The notes: generated by a model not told the origin, from the letters alone. A stretch of DNA of 6,973 nucleotides from Acidobacteriota bacterium (GCA_030598165.1 JAUVQL010000045.1:1-6973); one strand, 5' to 3'; positions 1-6,817 are shown, counted from the first letter of the stretch. Program-made: numbers and translations.

Positions 1-63
1 CCCCTTCTCTTTACCTATCGTGATGAGTGTCTTAACCTCGTCGTATTTTTCCTCGATGGCCAA
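1..63 (-). CDS. rpoD: RNA polymerase primary sigma factor RpoD, N-terminal fragment (cut by window edge)
   Basis: Only the first 21 codons are present; the gene runs off the left edge. They read (M/L)AIEEKYDEVKTLITIGKEKG, which resembles the opening of sigma70 region 1.1, where a helix of the type 'VKxLIxxGKEKGYLT' is common. RpoD directs core RNA polymerase to housekeeping promoters. The start is a TTG at 63-61. It is chosen because a perfect AGGAGG lies 9 nt upstream (78-73) and the upstream frame has no ATG or GTG. Position immediately downstream of dnaG matches the conserved dnaG-rpoD order and raises confidence in an otherwise very short call. Seen: start, SD and peptide. Inferred: identity as the primary sigma factor, since regions 2 to 4 lie outside the window. 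Confidence 0.8.
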   Translation of the reverse strand, partial: MAIEEKYDEVKTLITIGKEKG

Positions 64-72
64 AGTGTGATC

Positions 73-78
73 CCTCCT
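73..78 (-). promoter_or_regulatory. Strong Shine-Dalgarno of rpoD (decides a TTG start)
   Basis: On the minus strand the sequence reads AGGAGG, followed by a 9-nt spacer and TTG. No ATG or GTG occurs in the same frame between this motif and the conserved peptide, so the SD fixes the unusual start codon. Confidence 0.75.
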
Positions 79-87
79 GATTAAGCT

Positions 88-115
88 ATTATCTCGACCT
101 CGAACCATTCGACAA
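88..115 (-). promoter_or_regulatory. Candidate sigma70-type promoter for rpoD inside the dnaG-rpoD gap
   Basis: On the minus strand a -35-like TTGTCG (115-110) is followed by a 16-nt spacer and a -10-like GATAAT (93-88, five of six matches to TATAAT). Initiation would fall near 81-82, giving a short leader of about 18 nt that just includes the AGGAGG. This would let rpoD be expressed independently of mutS2-dnaG, as internal promoters do in other dnaG-rpoD operons. The -35 matches only four of six positions and there is no experimental evidence. Confidence 0.45.
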
Positions 116-136
116 TGGTGGGGAGTGTTCCCCACC
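105..136 (-). other. Two overlapping, mutually exclusive hairpins in the dnaG-rpoD intergenic RNA
   Basis: Going along the minus strand, the first hairpin (136-117) has arms GGTGGGGA and TCCCCACC around a 4-nt loop, an 8-bp stem. The second (118-105) has arms CCATT and AATGG around the loop GTCG. They share bases 117-118, so both cannot form fully at once. Neither is followed by a U-tract in the dnaG-to-rpoD direction, so an intrinsic terminator is unlikely. An mRNA-processing or stability element between the two cistrons is a possible role; the second hairpin also overlaps the candidate rpoD -35. Confidence 0.45.
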
Positions 137-168
137 CTTTTGACACCGTAAAGTCGATTTCGGTTCCG

Positions 169-1932
169 TCATGAAACGACCCTTGAAGCGGGGCCGATAT
201 GTCCTAATGAATCAATCCGTCGTGCTAAAGTCTGAATCTCCTGGGTGATCGAGTCGTTTTCCTCACCATGTGCGAATCTGGCTCTCAATCTGGACAGTTG
301 CCGACGCCACCGTTGCTCTCTGAGACGATTCAAACAATCCCGTGGGCTTTGTCGTGGCCCCAGGGGAGACGGCTCTAATGCAATGCGCGTCAACAGGTTG
401 CGGTCTCCGTCGCCAGAAAGTCGCTGCATGACGGTATCCGTGGAGAGATTTCCCGCCTGGGAAGTCTCCTTGATCGCTTTCAGTATTGGCGCGGTGACAA
501 GTCCCTCGAGATCCTCGTCGTCCATTTCGTTGAGTAGCTCGTTCGAATCGGGAGGGGAACTCAAGAGCCAGCGCACCAGGTCCCGTTCTGCGGGTTTCAA
601 TGCGTTCGTCGGCTCCGCCGGGAGATGGATCTCTTTGGCCCGGGCCAGCACTTTCCGGCGAAGTTCCTCAACGACGGCTTCGTCGGAGATACCGGCGCGC
701 TCCGCCAGCCTACTCACATAAGCTACCCTTTCGATGTGGCTTGGAATGAGAGCCAGGGTGGGAAGGACCTCGTTCAGGAAGGTTGCCTTACCCCGTGGAG
801 TGCTCACATCGTGGCTTTCGCCGGTGCGTTCCATTAGATAGTCGATGAATAATGTAGCGTTCGCCAGCGCCTCCCGATAGGCTTCCGGCCCCCTATCGCG
901 AATGAAGCTGTCAGGGTCTTCGCCAGGCGGTAGCGTCAGGACCGATATTTGGAAACCCTCTTCGATGAGCAAATCGATGCTCCGGCGTGTCGCAGCTTGC
1001 CCAGCTGCGTCGGGATCGAAATTCACTACTACGCGATCCGTGTAACGCTTGATGAGGCGTGAGTGGCCCGCGGTGAGACTGGTGCCGCAGCAAGCGACCG
1101 CATTGTCAATTCCGGCTTGTTGGGCTTGAATACAGTCCAGATATCCTTCCATCAATATGGCGAAGCCGTCCTTGCGAATGAATTCCCTGGCCCTGTCGAA
1201 ATCGTAGAGGGTGGCGCTTTTTCTATAAATGACACTCTCTGAAGAGTTTAAGTACTTCGGTTCGCCTTTATCCAAAAGCCGGGCTCCGAAGGCTATGACC
1301 TTACCCGACTCACTCCGAATAGGAATCATGACGCGCCCGCGAAAGCGATCGTAGTAACCGCGGCCGTCGCGACGTGGGACGGCCAATCCGGAACGGGCTA
1401 TCTCATCTGGTTTGTATCCTTTGCGAGTGAGGTGCTCGAGTAAACTGCTCCAACTGTCGGGAGCGTAGCCAAAGTCACGTTCTTCGATGGTCTTCTGACT
1501 GAGGCCTCGCTTCAGGAAGTACTCGACCGCTCGCCGACCGCTCGGTTGTCCGAGGAGTTGATCGCGATAGAAGCGAGTCGATTCCTCATGCAATCTGAGG
1601 AACAAAGCTCTGTCATCGCGCTCCGCCCTGCCCCGTTTGGAAGTCGGCACGGTCAAGCCGGCTCGGTTGGCTAGATACTCTACGGCCTCCATGAAGGACA
1701 TCTTGTCGTAGAGCATGAGAAACTTGAAGACGTCGCCTCCCTCGCCACAACCGAAGCAGTGAAAGATCTGTCGTTCCGGGCTGACATTGAAAGAAGGTGT
1801 CTTTTCCTTGTGGAACGGACAAAGCCCCTTGAAATTCTTGCCGGCCGGCTTCAGAGGCACATATTGCGACACCACATCCAGTACCTCGGTCGCCGACCTT
1901 ACTTGATCGATGAAGCTCGATGGAAGCGGCAC
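169..1932 (-). CDS. dnaG: DNA primase DnaG
   Basis: A 587-residue replication primase that makes RNA primers for Okazaki fragments and works with the replicative helicase; length is normal (E. coli 581). The N-terminal CHC2 zinc-binding domain (about 1-100) has all four ligands: C38, H41, C59 and C62. The catalytic core follows, with the conserved RGRVMIPIR stretch at 198-206. The TOPRIM fold has E262 in EGYLD and D306/D308 in NFDPDAAG, the metal-binding acidic residues expected of an active enzyme. Residues about 440-587 are the helical helicase-interacting C-terminal domain. The start is GTG at 1932-1930. It is supported by an AAGGAG 9 nt upstream, which is also the last two sense codons of mutS2, so translation is probably coupled to mutS2 (6-nt gap). 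rpoD follows 105 bp downstream. No missing key residue was seen. Confidence 0.97.
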   Translation of the reverse strand: MPLPSSFIDQVRSATEVLDVVSQYVPLKPAGKNFKGLCPFHKEKTPSFNVSPERQIFHCFGCGEGGDVFKFLMLYDKMSFMEAVEYLANRAGLTVPTSKRGRAERDDRALFLRLHEESTRFYRDQLLGQPSGRRAVEYFLKRGLSQKTIEERDFGYAPDSWSSLLEHLTRKGYKPDEIARSGLAVPRRDGRGYYDRFRGRVMIPIRSESGKVIAFGARLLDKGEPKYLNSSESVIYRKSATLYDFDRAREFIRKDGFAILMEGYLDCIQAQQAGIDNAVACCGTSLTAGHSRLIKRYTDRVVVNFDPDAAGQAATRRSIDLLIEEGFQISVLTLPPGEDPDSFIRDRGPEAYREALANATLFIDYLMERTGESHDVSTPRGKATFLNEVLPTLALIPSHIERVAYVSRLAERAGISDEAVVEELRRKVLARAKEIHLPAEPTNALKPAERDLVRWLLSSPPDSNELLNEMDDEDLEGLVTAPILKAIKETSQAGNLSTDTVMQRLSGDGDRNLLTRIALEPSPLGPRQSPRDCLNRLREQRWRRQLSRLRARFAHGEENDSITQEIQTLARRIDSLGHIGPASRVVS

Positions 1933-1938
1933 CCCAAT

Positions 1939-4326
1939 TTACTCCTTGAACTCCACAACTGTGACGGCACCGCTTCTCTCCGATTGGTGGCGGATCACGT
2001 GTGGATGGGTCTCTAGCCAATTGCGGATGGCCTTCTTCAACCGACCCTTTCCCAGCCCGTGGATGAGACGGACGGTTCGGTGCTCGGACAAGAAGGCATC
2101 ATCGAGGAATTTGTCTGCTTGAGATAGAGCTTCGTCGACTGTGCAGCCGATGACGTTGAGCTCGTGGGGAACCTGCTTCCGCTCGGGAACACTCGTATGG
2201 GACGAAGGAGCCTCAATGATAGGTGAGCGCGCAGCTTCGAGATCGTTGGCCCAAATGCGAAGCTTCTTGTCCCTCACCATAACTTCGACTTCGCCGTTAC
2301 CGATCGTTTCCACGACGACGCCGGTCAGACCGAGCGAAGAGATGGTCACCTGGTCGCCAGGGCAAACGTCGAGCGGCGGACGGCTTTCCTCTTTATCTAC
2401 CGGCGTCAACTGAGCCTCGAGCGTCTCGATCTGTTGGATGGCTTCTCGTTCAATCTGGGGCAGTGTGGGCCTCGTCTCCACGACCTCCTGAGCGGAACGG
2501 AACTTCACCGCTTCTAGAATGTTCCGGAGCTCTGAGCGAGCACCTTCGGTTTCAGCGTGGAGTTGATTTTTTAGAGATTCCAACTGCTCGTCACGGGTCC
2601 GTGCGGCTTCTCGCGCCTTGTCTCTTTGACGGCGCAGTTCCTCACTCAAGGCTCTGCGCTCCCGGTCGATCGCTTCGCGTTCTTCTGCCAGTTTTTGACC
2701 GTCCGCCTCGAGCTGGTGGATCATATCCTCCACTTGTCGCTCTTTCTCGCCCTGGAGCTCGCGTGCTTTACCTACCACCTTCTCCGACAGACCAAGGCGG
2801 AGGGCCATTTCGAACGCTAGGCTCCGCCCGGTGGACCCTTCCACGAGCTCATAGATGGGCTCGTAGGTCTCCGGATCAAATTGGAAGGAGGCAGAGCCTA
2901 CTCCGCTGGTCGTCGTAGCGTAGGATTTGAGCATGCCGTGATGTGTTGATGCTAGAACGAGGGCTCCCCGACTCCGAAAGTGCTCGACGAGAGCGGTTCC
3001 TAGCGCACCGCCCTCGGCGGGATCGGTTCCTGAGCCAACTTCGTCTAGAAGGACAAGAGCAGGCTCCTCCATTTCCTCGTCCATCTCGACGATGTTCTTG
3101 AGGTGAGCGGAGAATGTGGACAGGCTGGAGCCAATCGACTGTTCGTCCCCTATGTCCGCGAAAATCTGACGGAAAACCGGGAAGGTGCTGTTGGCGTCGG
3201 CGGGTACGTGCAGGCCTGATTGAACCATTAGCGAGAGCATCCCCGCGGTCTTGAGGGCCACCGTCTTTCCACCCGTGTTGGGTCCGGTGATGACGAGGGC
3301 ATTCTTGTCGCGATGGACACGGAATGAAATGGGAACGGCCTCGGGTTTCGGCTGCGGCAATTCACAGCGGGCCGCTATCTCGTTCACCAGCAAGGGATGA
3401 CGTCCAGAGGTGATCTCGAGGTCGCACTCCTCGTTCACCTGTGGTTCGGCTCCCCGGTGAGCCTCGCTGAGAGACGCCTTTGCTAACATCAAATCCAAAT
3501 GGCCTAGTAGTTCTACTGCCCTCGCGAGCTCGGACTTGTGCAGACGAACTTCATCAGTGAGGGCGAGGAGGATGCGTTCCACCTCTTGTCGTTCCTGTTC
3601 CTCAACGGATACGATATCGTTGTTGATCTCCACCGTGCTCAGCGGTTCGATGAACAGAGTTGCCCCACTGGACGAAGTCCCGTGGACGATACCGACAAGC
3701 TCGCCCCGACATTCGGAGCGAACCGGCAAGACGGCTCGTCCGTTGCGCTCCGTAATGATTTGATCCTGAAGGATTTTGCGAGAGTCCTTTTGTCGAAAAT
3801 AGGATTCGAGAATACTGCGTAACCGGTTTCTGAGCTTGAAGATCCGGGCGCGTAGACTGCGAAGCTGTGGGCTAGCATTGTCTTTTACCGTTGCGGTCTC
3901 GCCGTCGATGGCTTTCTCTATAGGACCGCGAAGAGCATCAAGCTCAGGAAGCTCGCGACCAATTTCCAGAATCGAGTCCAGCCTAAGAGCCGACCCATCT
4001 TGCGTTAGGCTCGATTTCACTCCTTTGTTGACTCGACAGAAAACCGCTAACTCTGTGAGTGCGGAGGCATCGAGCGATGTATGTTCTACATTGAGGGCTT
4101 CCAAATGAGGCCGCACATCTGAAATTTCACCGAGACCGACATGTTTTCCATCGGAGCGGAGACGACAAGCTTCGCTCGTCTCCTGCAAGGTCTCTCGCAC
4201 CTCACTCAAATCGGTGGATGGGAGAATGGATCGAGCCCTATCCAACCCGAATGGTGTCTGGGTGAAACTTCCGAGAACCTTCAGGATTTTGTCAAATTCG
4301 AGAGTTTCTAAAACTCCGCTCTTCAT
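1939..4326 (-). CDS. mutS2: MutS2 family ATPase with C-terminal Smr domain
   Basis: A 795-residue MutS2 protein (B. subtilis about 785). Members of this family do not act in mismatch repair. They have been linked to suppressing homologous recombination, and in B. subtilis (RqcU) to splitting collided ribosomes. In order: an N-terminal MutS-like core/lever region; the ATPase with Walker A GPNTGGKT (348-355), Walker B LVLLDE (424-429) followed by GSGTDPAEGG, and STHHG (460-464); a long charged coiled coil (about 515-615); a KOW-like beta segment (about 653-697); and the Smr domain (about 721-795) with HGLGKG at 756-761. The usual LDLR/LDLH motif at the head of Smr reads LNVI (723-726). ATG at 4326 is the first possible start after an in-frame stop (4380-4378), but no clear SD precedes it. 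It heads the mutS2-dnaG-rpoD unit behind two tandem candidate promoters. Confidence 0.96.
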   Translation of the reverse strand: MKSGVLETLEFDKILKVLGSFTQTPFGLDRARSILPSTDLSEVRETLQETSEACRLRSDGKHVGLGEISDVRPHLEALNVEHTSLDASALTELAVFCRVNKGVKSSLTQDGSALRLDSILEIGRELPELDALRGPIEKAIDGETATVKDNASPQLRSLRARIFKLRNRLRSILESYFRQKDSRKILQDQIITERNGRAVLPVRSECRGELVGIVHGTSSSGATLFIEPLSTVEINNDIVSVEEQERQEVERILLALTDEVRLHKSELARAVELLGHLDLMLAKASLSEAHRGAEPQVNEECDLEITSGRHPLLVNEIAARCELPQPKPEAVPISFRVHRDKNALVITGPNTGGKTVALKTAGMLSLMVQSGLHVPADANSTFPVFRQIFADIGDEQSIGSSLSTFSAHLKNIVEMDEEMEEPALVLLDEVGSGTDPAEGGALGTALVEHFRSRGALVLASTHHGMLKSYATTTSGVGSASFQFDPETYEPIYELVEGSTGRSLAFEMALRLGLSEKVVGKARELQGEKERQVEDMIHQLEADGQKLAEEREAIDRERRALSEELRRQRDKAREAARTRDEQLESLKNQLHAETEGARSELRNILEAVKFRSAQEVVETRPTLPQIEREAIQQIETLEAQLTPVDKEESRPPLDVCPGDQVTISSLGLTGVVVETIGNGEVEVMVRDKKLRIWANDLEAARSPIIEAPSSHTSVPERKQVPHELNVIGCTVDEALSQADKFLDDAFLSEHRTVRLIHGLGKGRLKKAIRNWLETHPHVIRHQSERSGAVTVVEFKE
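1942..1947 (-). promoter_or_regulatory. Shine-Dalgarno of dnaG embedded in the mutS2 stop region
   Basis: AAGGAG on the minus strand encodes the last two residues (Lys-Glu) of MutS2, directly before its TAA. It lies 9 nt upstream of the dnaG GTG start. Ribosomes terminating on mutS2 would be positioned at the dnaG start, which suggests translational coupling. Confidence 0.7.
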
Positions 4327-4429
4327 CCGAGGGACGCGCCTAAGACCGCCGGGCGCACTCGAAAAGCGGATGCTTTCCTAATCCCGGCAAAGAAATGGTA
4401 CCTAGGGCCGATTTTCGACCCAAACGTCC

Positions 4430-4458
4430 AATTTAACACGGGGATGCTCCTCTGCCAA
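4430..4458 (-). promoter_or_regulatory. Candidate proximal promoter P2 of mutS2-dnaG
   Basis: On the minus strand TTGGCA (4458-4453, five of six to TTGACA) is separated by exactly 17 nt from TAAATT (4435-4430). A TG one base before the -10 makes it an extended -10 element. Initiation near 4423 would leave a leader of roughly 97 nt before mutS2. Confidence 0.5.
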
Positions 4459-4498
4459 ACACAAGGACACAACCCCCCTTAAACTATTGTTCTCTTGC

Positions 4499-4527
4499 AA
4501 TTTAAGAACGAAAGGGCAGGCTGTCAA
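4499..4527 (-). promoter_or_regulatory. Candidate distal promoter P1 of mutS2-dnaG
   Basis: On the minus strand a consensus -35 TTGACA (4527-4522) is followed by a 17-nt spacer and TAAATT (4504-4499, four of six to TATAAT). It lies 67 nt beyond the larB stop codon, so the mutS2 operon can be transcribed independently of larB. Predicted initiation near 4492 gives a leader of about 165 nt. An imperfect dyad (CTTAA with TTAAG, then ATTG with CAAT, 4478-4506) overlaps the -10 and could be an operator or chance. Confidence 0.6.
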
Positions 4528-4593
4528 GGTGTAGAAGAAATGCTCTGGTCGCTCCGTCCCGGAAATGGGTCGAAACACCTCACCAGATGCGAG

Positions 4594-5346
4594 TCAACTC
4601 TGCCCGGAATTCATGAGGCCCGCGAGGTATCCGGCCCCGAAACCATTGTCAATATTGACGATAGCGATTCCAGTGGAGCAGCTATTGAGCATGGCGAGGA
4701 GAGCCGAAATCCCTCCGAAACTCGCGCCATAGCCAATACTGGTGGGAACGGCGACCACGGGAACGGCCACGATTCCCGCTACGACGCTGGGCAATGCTCC
4801 TTCCATACCTGCCGCGACGATGACCACCCTGGCACGGGAGAGTAGCTCCTGGTGAGCTGTCAGCCTATGAAGGCCGGCGACCCCTACGTCGAAGAGACGC
4901 TCCACCTGACATCCCATGAGATTGGCCGTTAGGGCGGCTTCTTCAGCTATGGGGATATCCGAGGTGCCTGCCGAGACGACCAGCACCAATCCTGAGGTAG
5001 GGGATATAGGCTGGATCTCCACAACCACGGCTCGAGCCTCTTCCTTCCAACTCGCCTTGGGATGGAGTTTAGCCACCTCATTGTAAGCTTCTTCGGTGGT
5101 TTTCGTCACCAGGACGTTCTGGCTTTGCTCGATCAAGCGAGAAGCAATGGCGCTGATTTGATAGGGGGTTTTTCCTGGCCCGAAGATGACCTCGGGAAAT
5201 CCCCGGCGAAGATGTCGGTGGTGGTCAATTTTTGCAAAGCCGATATCTTCGAAAGGTAAGAAGCGGAGTTTTTCGGAGGCTTCCTCGGGAGAGGTGGCGC
5301 CGGTGGCCACGGACTCGAGGAGCTCTCGGATCTTGTCTGGATTCAT
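4594..5346 (-). CDS. larB: LarB, pyridinium-3,5-biscarboxylic acid mononucleotide synthase (nickel-pincer cofactor synthesis)
   Basis: A 250-residue LarB-family protein, about the usual length. LarB carboxylates the pyridine ring of nicotinic acid adenine dinucleotide and hydrolyses the phosphoanhydride. This is the first step toward the nickel-pincer nucleotide used by lactate racemase and related LarA enzymes; LarE and LarC complete the cofactor. The C-terminal half is an AIR-carboxylase (PurE)-like domain with near-diagnostic family strings: FDVGVAGLHRL (152-162), AAGMEGALPSVVAG (178-191), VPTSIGYGASFGG (200-212) and NSC (221-223) followed by NIDNGFGAG (231-239). C223 corresponds to the cysteine reported to form a transient adduct with the pyridine. 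The N-terminal part carries the family segment DHHRHLRRGFPEVIFGPGKT (41-60). ATG at 5346 is the first start after an in-frame TAG (5385-5383); the SD is weak. No larC, larE or larA lies in the window. It is probably read through from the upstream glycosyltransferase. Confidence 0.94.
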   Translation of the reverse strand: MNPDKIRELLESVATGATSPEEASEKLRFLPFEDIGFAKIDHHRHLRRGFPEVIFGPGKTPYQISAIASRLIEQSQNVLVTKTTEEAYNEVAKLHPKASWKEEARAVVVEIQPISPTSGLVLVVSAGTSDIPIAEEAALTANLMGCQVERLFDVGVAGLHRLTAHQELLSRARVVIVAAGMEGALPSVVAGIVAVPVVAVPTSIGYGASFGGISALLAMLNSCSTGIAIVNIDNGFGAGYLAGLMNSGQS

Positions 5347-5407
5347 GATGTTACGTCCGTTTTCGTTTTGTGAGAAGATGATCTACCACCCGCCTCTGCG
5401 GACGAGC

Positions 5408-5431
5408 CTTTCCCCCTTCCAAGGGAGAAAG
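5408..5431 (-). other. Intercistronic stem-loop between the GT-C gene and larB
   Basis: Minus-strand RNA can form a 10-bp stem with arms CTTTCTCCCT and AGGGGGAAAG and a UGGA loop, 16 nt after the glycosyltransferase stop codon. In minus-strand RNA the only non-Watson-Crick pair is a U-G wobble. In plus-strand RNA the same position is a C-A mismatch, which suggests the structure belongs to the minus transcript. No U-tract follows, so it is more likely a 3'-end protector, processing site or attenuating structure than an intrinsic terminator. Confidence 0.5.
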
Positions 5432-5447
5432 AAGGATTCATTCTAAC

Positions 5448-6761
5448 TCAACTGCTTCGTTTTCCGAGAAAACGGCGCTGGCGTGGAAAAGCTAACACCA
5501 CCAGCAGCGCAAAAAAAGGACCATATTCAAGGAGTTTATACAGGTTGTGCTCCACCCAGGGTTGGCCGGGCGGGGTCAGATAAGGAGCATGGTAAGAGAG
5601 TATTACAGTGCCCGTCAGCAATAGCCATGCGGGATTCGTATAAAAGCACAGGTAGGGGACGATCCATATGAGATACCAGGGGTGAACTGTTGTGGTGAAT
5701 AGCAAAATGGCTCCGATCGCCAGATAACACCCGCGAAGTGGTGGCACTTTGCGGAGAAGAAGAAATGCCACTAATCCACCCAAGAGGCCCGCGGCTAAGG
5801 CCTTGGACAAGTCGAGTGAGCCCGTTGCCTGATAAAGAAGCGCAAAGAGGCTGTCATTGGCTCTCCACCTCGTGCCGTAGGAGAAAAGCCCTTGAAAAGC
5901 TTCGGAACCGACACCGATGTACGGAAGAGAAACGATGAGACTTGTCAGGGGTAACGCAAGCCACGCCCTAGCCCGTACCGAGCGCACAAACAGTGGTGCC
6001 ACGATGAAACCCACGAGCTTTGCCAGTCCCGACAAGCAAAGAAAGACAATTGACAAGAAGCCCTTCCTTTGTAGGACCGCGCCGTGCGCCGCCAGCAGAA
6101 AGGCCAGCGCCAGGACATCGTTGTGACCGTTGCCGGCGACTTCGACGATAATCAGGGGGCTCCAGGCGTAGATGACGGCTCTCGATGGATTCATCCCGGC
6201 CGTCTCGAGGATAACCATCAGCAGAACAATCATGAGCACATCGACGAGGACGAACGCTCCTTTCATGCATATCAGGCTCTCCGATACGGCGGTTGTGGTA
6301 GCGAAAACGATCTGCATGAGTGGAGGGTAGATGGTCGAGATCTCCTTGTTGTTGATGCCCTCGTACAACTCGTACGACTCGTACGCCGAATTACGGAGAT
6401 GATGGAGCTCATGTGCCTGGGGGGCGTAGTGATAGGGATTGATGCCTGCTCGTTGGACGCGGCCGTCCCATACGTATCGGTAGATGTCATCTGAGAGCTC
6501 GGGTGGCGCAAAAAGGAACGGTAGGCGCAGGAATACGGCGACGACCAAGATAAGTCCCGCGATGCTTTTGGGTGCATTGACTCGTTGGCAGACGAAGTAG
6601 ACCGCTACCAGGTAAACAACGACCATGGCCAAATACCCACTCAAGAAAGGGATAAAGCGGTCATCCACTGCCATCATCGGCGCCGTCCAGAGCGCGAGAG
6701 CCTCCAGGAGGCCGCCGAGCACAATCAGAGGAATCCAGGTGTGCCAGTCATGTTTCTGCAT
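5448..6761 (-). CDS. Polytopic GT-C type membrane glycosyltransferase (GT87/mannosyltransferase-like)
   Basis: A 437-residue integral membrane protein with roughly ten to twelve hydrophobic segments, beginning at about 9-29, 37-58 and 66-86. GT-C enzymes take a sugar from a polyprenyl-phosphate donor and transfer it on the outer face of the cytoplasmic membrane. The first extracytoplasmic loop holds the acidic signature SDDIYRYVWDG (90-100, D91/D92 as probable catalytic or metal residues), then GINPY (106-110) and TIYPPLMQ (143-150). Later signatures are GNGHND (210-215) and HPWYLIW (360-366), which resemble GT87 and MptA/B-like alpha-mannosyltransferases. The actual sugar and acceptor cannot be read from the sequence. 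ATG at 6761 is the first start after an in-frame TAG (6770-6768). There is no SD, and a -10-like TAAAAT ends 8 nt before the start, so the mRNA may be nearly leaderless. It faces a second glycosyltransferase gene divergently, suggesting a shared envelope-glycan role. Confidence 0.85.
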   Translation of the reverse strand: MQKHDWHTWIPLIVLGGLLEALALWTAPMMAVDDRFIPFLSGYLAMVVVYLVAVYFVCQRVNAPKSIAGLILVVAVFLRLPFLFAPPELSDDIYRYVWDGRVQRAGINPYHYAPQAHELHHLRNSAYESYELYEGINNKEISTIYPPLMQIVFATTTAVSESLICMKGAFVLVDVLMIVLLMVILETAGMNPSRAVIYAWSPLIIVEVAGNGHNDVLALAFLLAAHGAVLQRKGFLSIVFLCLSGLAKLVGFIVAPLFVRSVRARAWLALPLTSLIVSLPYIGVGSEAFQGLFSYGTRWRANDSLFALLYQATGSLDLSKALAAGLLGGLVAFLLLRKVPPLRGCYLAIGAILLFTTTVHPWYLIWIVPYLCFYTNPAWLLLTGTVILSYHAPYLTPPGQPWVEHNLYKLLEYGPFFALLVVLAFPRQRRFLGKRSS

Positions 6762-6797
6762 TTTGGGCTATTTTAAGATGTGGTCATCAAGAGAACG

Positions 6798-6816
6798 GGT
6801 GACGAGACTCATCACC
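6798..6816. promoter_or_regulatory. 19-bp near-perfect palindrome between divergent glycosyltransferase genes (candidate operator)
   Basis: The sequence GGTGACGAGACTCATCACC is a dyad centred on A6807 in which eight of nine arm positions pair (6803/6811 is the mismatch). It sits near the middle of the 93-bp divergent intergenic region, where a dimeric regulator could act on both genes. No regulator gene is visible in the window. Confidence 0.4.
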
Positions 6817-6817
6817 T

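Noticed and set aside
117..140. Hairpin followed by CCC and TTTT on the plus strand, like a plus-strand terminator
   Set aside because: No plus-strand gene ends here and the T-run is only four bases. The structure makes more sense as part of the minus-strand dnaG-rpoD transcript.
245..837. Plus-strand open frames opposite dnaG (158 and 70 residues)
   Set aside because: They lie antisense within a complete, strongly conserved dnaG, their peptides are Ser/Arg-rich with no family resemblance, and no promoter or SD stands out. Treated as shadows.
2463..2918. 151-residue plus-strand open frame opposite mutS2
   Set aside because: A Pro/Arg-rich antisense translation of the coiled-coil and adjacent ATPase coding region, with no recognisable domain. 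The real mutS2 frame is continuous through the same bases.
4541..4587. Possible intrinsic terminator after larB (arms TCTGGT and ACCAGA on the minus strand)
   Set aside because: Only 6 bp of stem enclose a 32-nt loop, and the tail (ATTTCTTCT) is a weak U-tract. Too poor to call, although it would sit just before promoter P1.
4495..4845. 116-residue plus-strand open frame starting in the larB-mutS2 gap
   Set aside because: Most of it is antisense to the highly conserved end of larB. The peptide is His/Asp/Gly-rich, typical of a shadow frame, and no SD precedes it.
6084..6494. 136-residue plus-strand open frame opposite the GT-C gene
   Set aside because: Rich in Asp, His and Val as expected from the complement of a membrane-protein gene, with no domain signature and no initiation signals.
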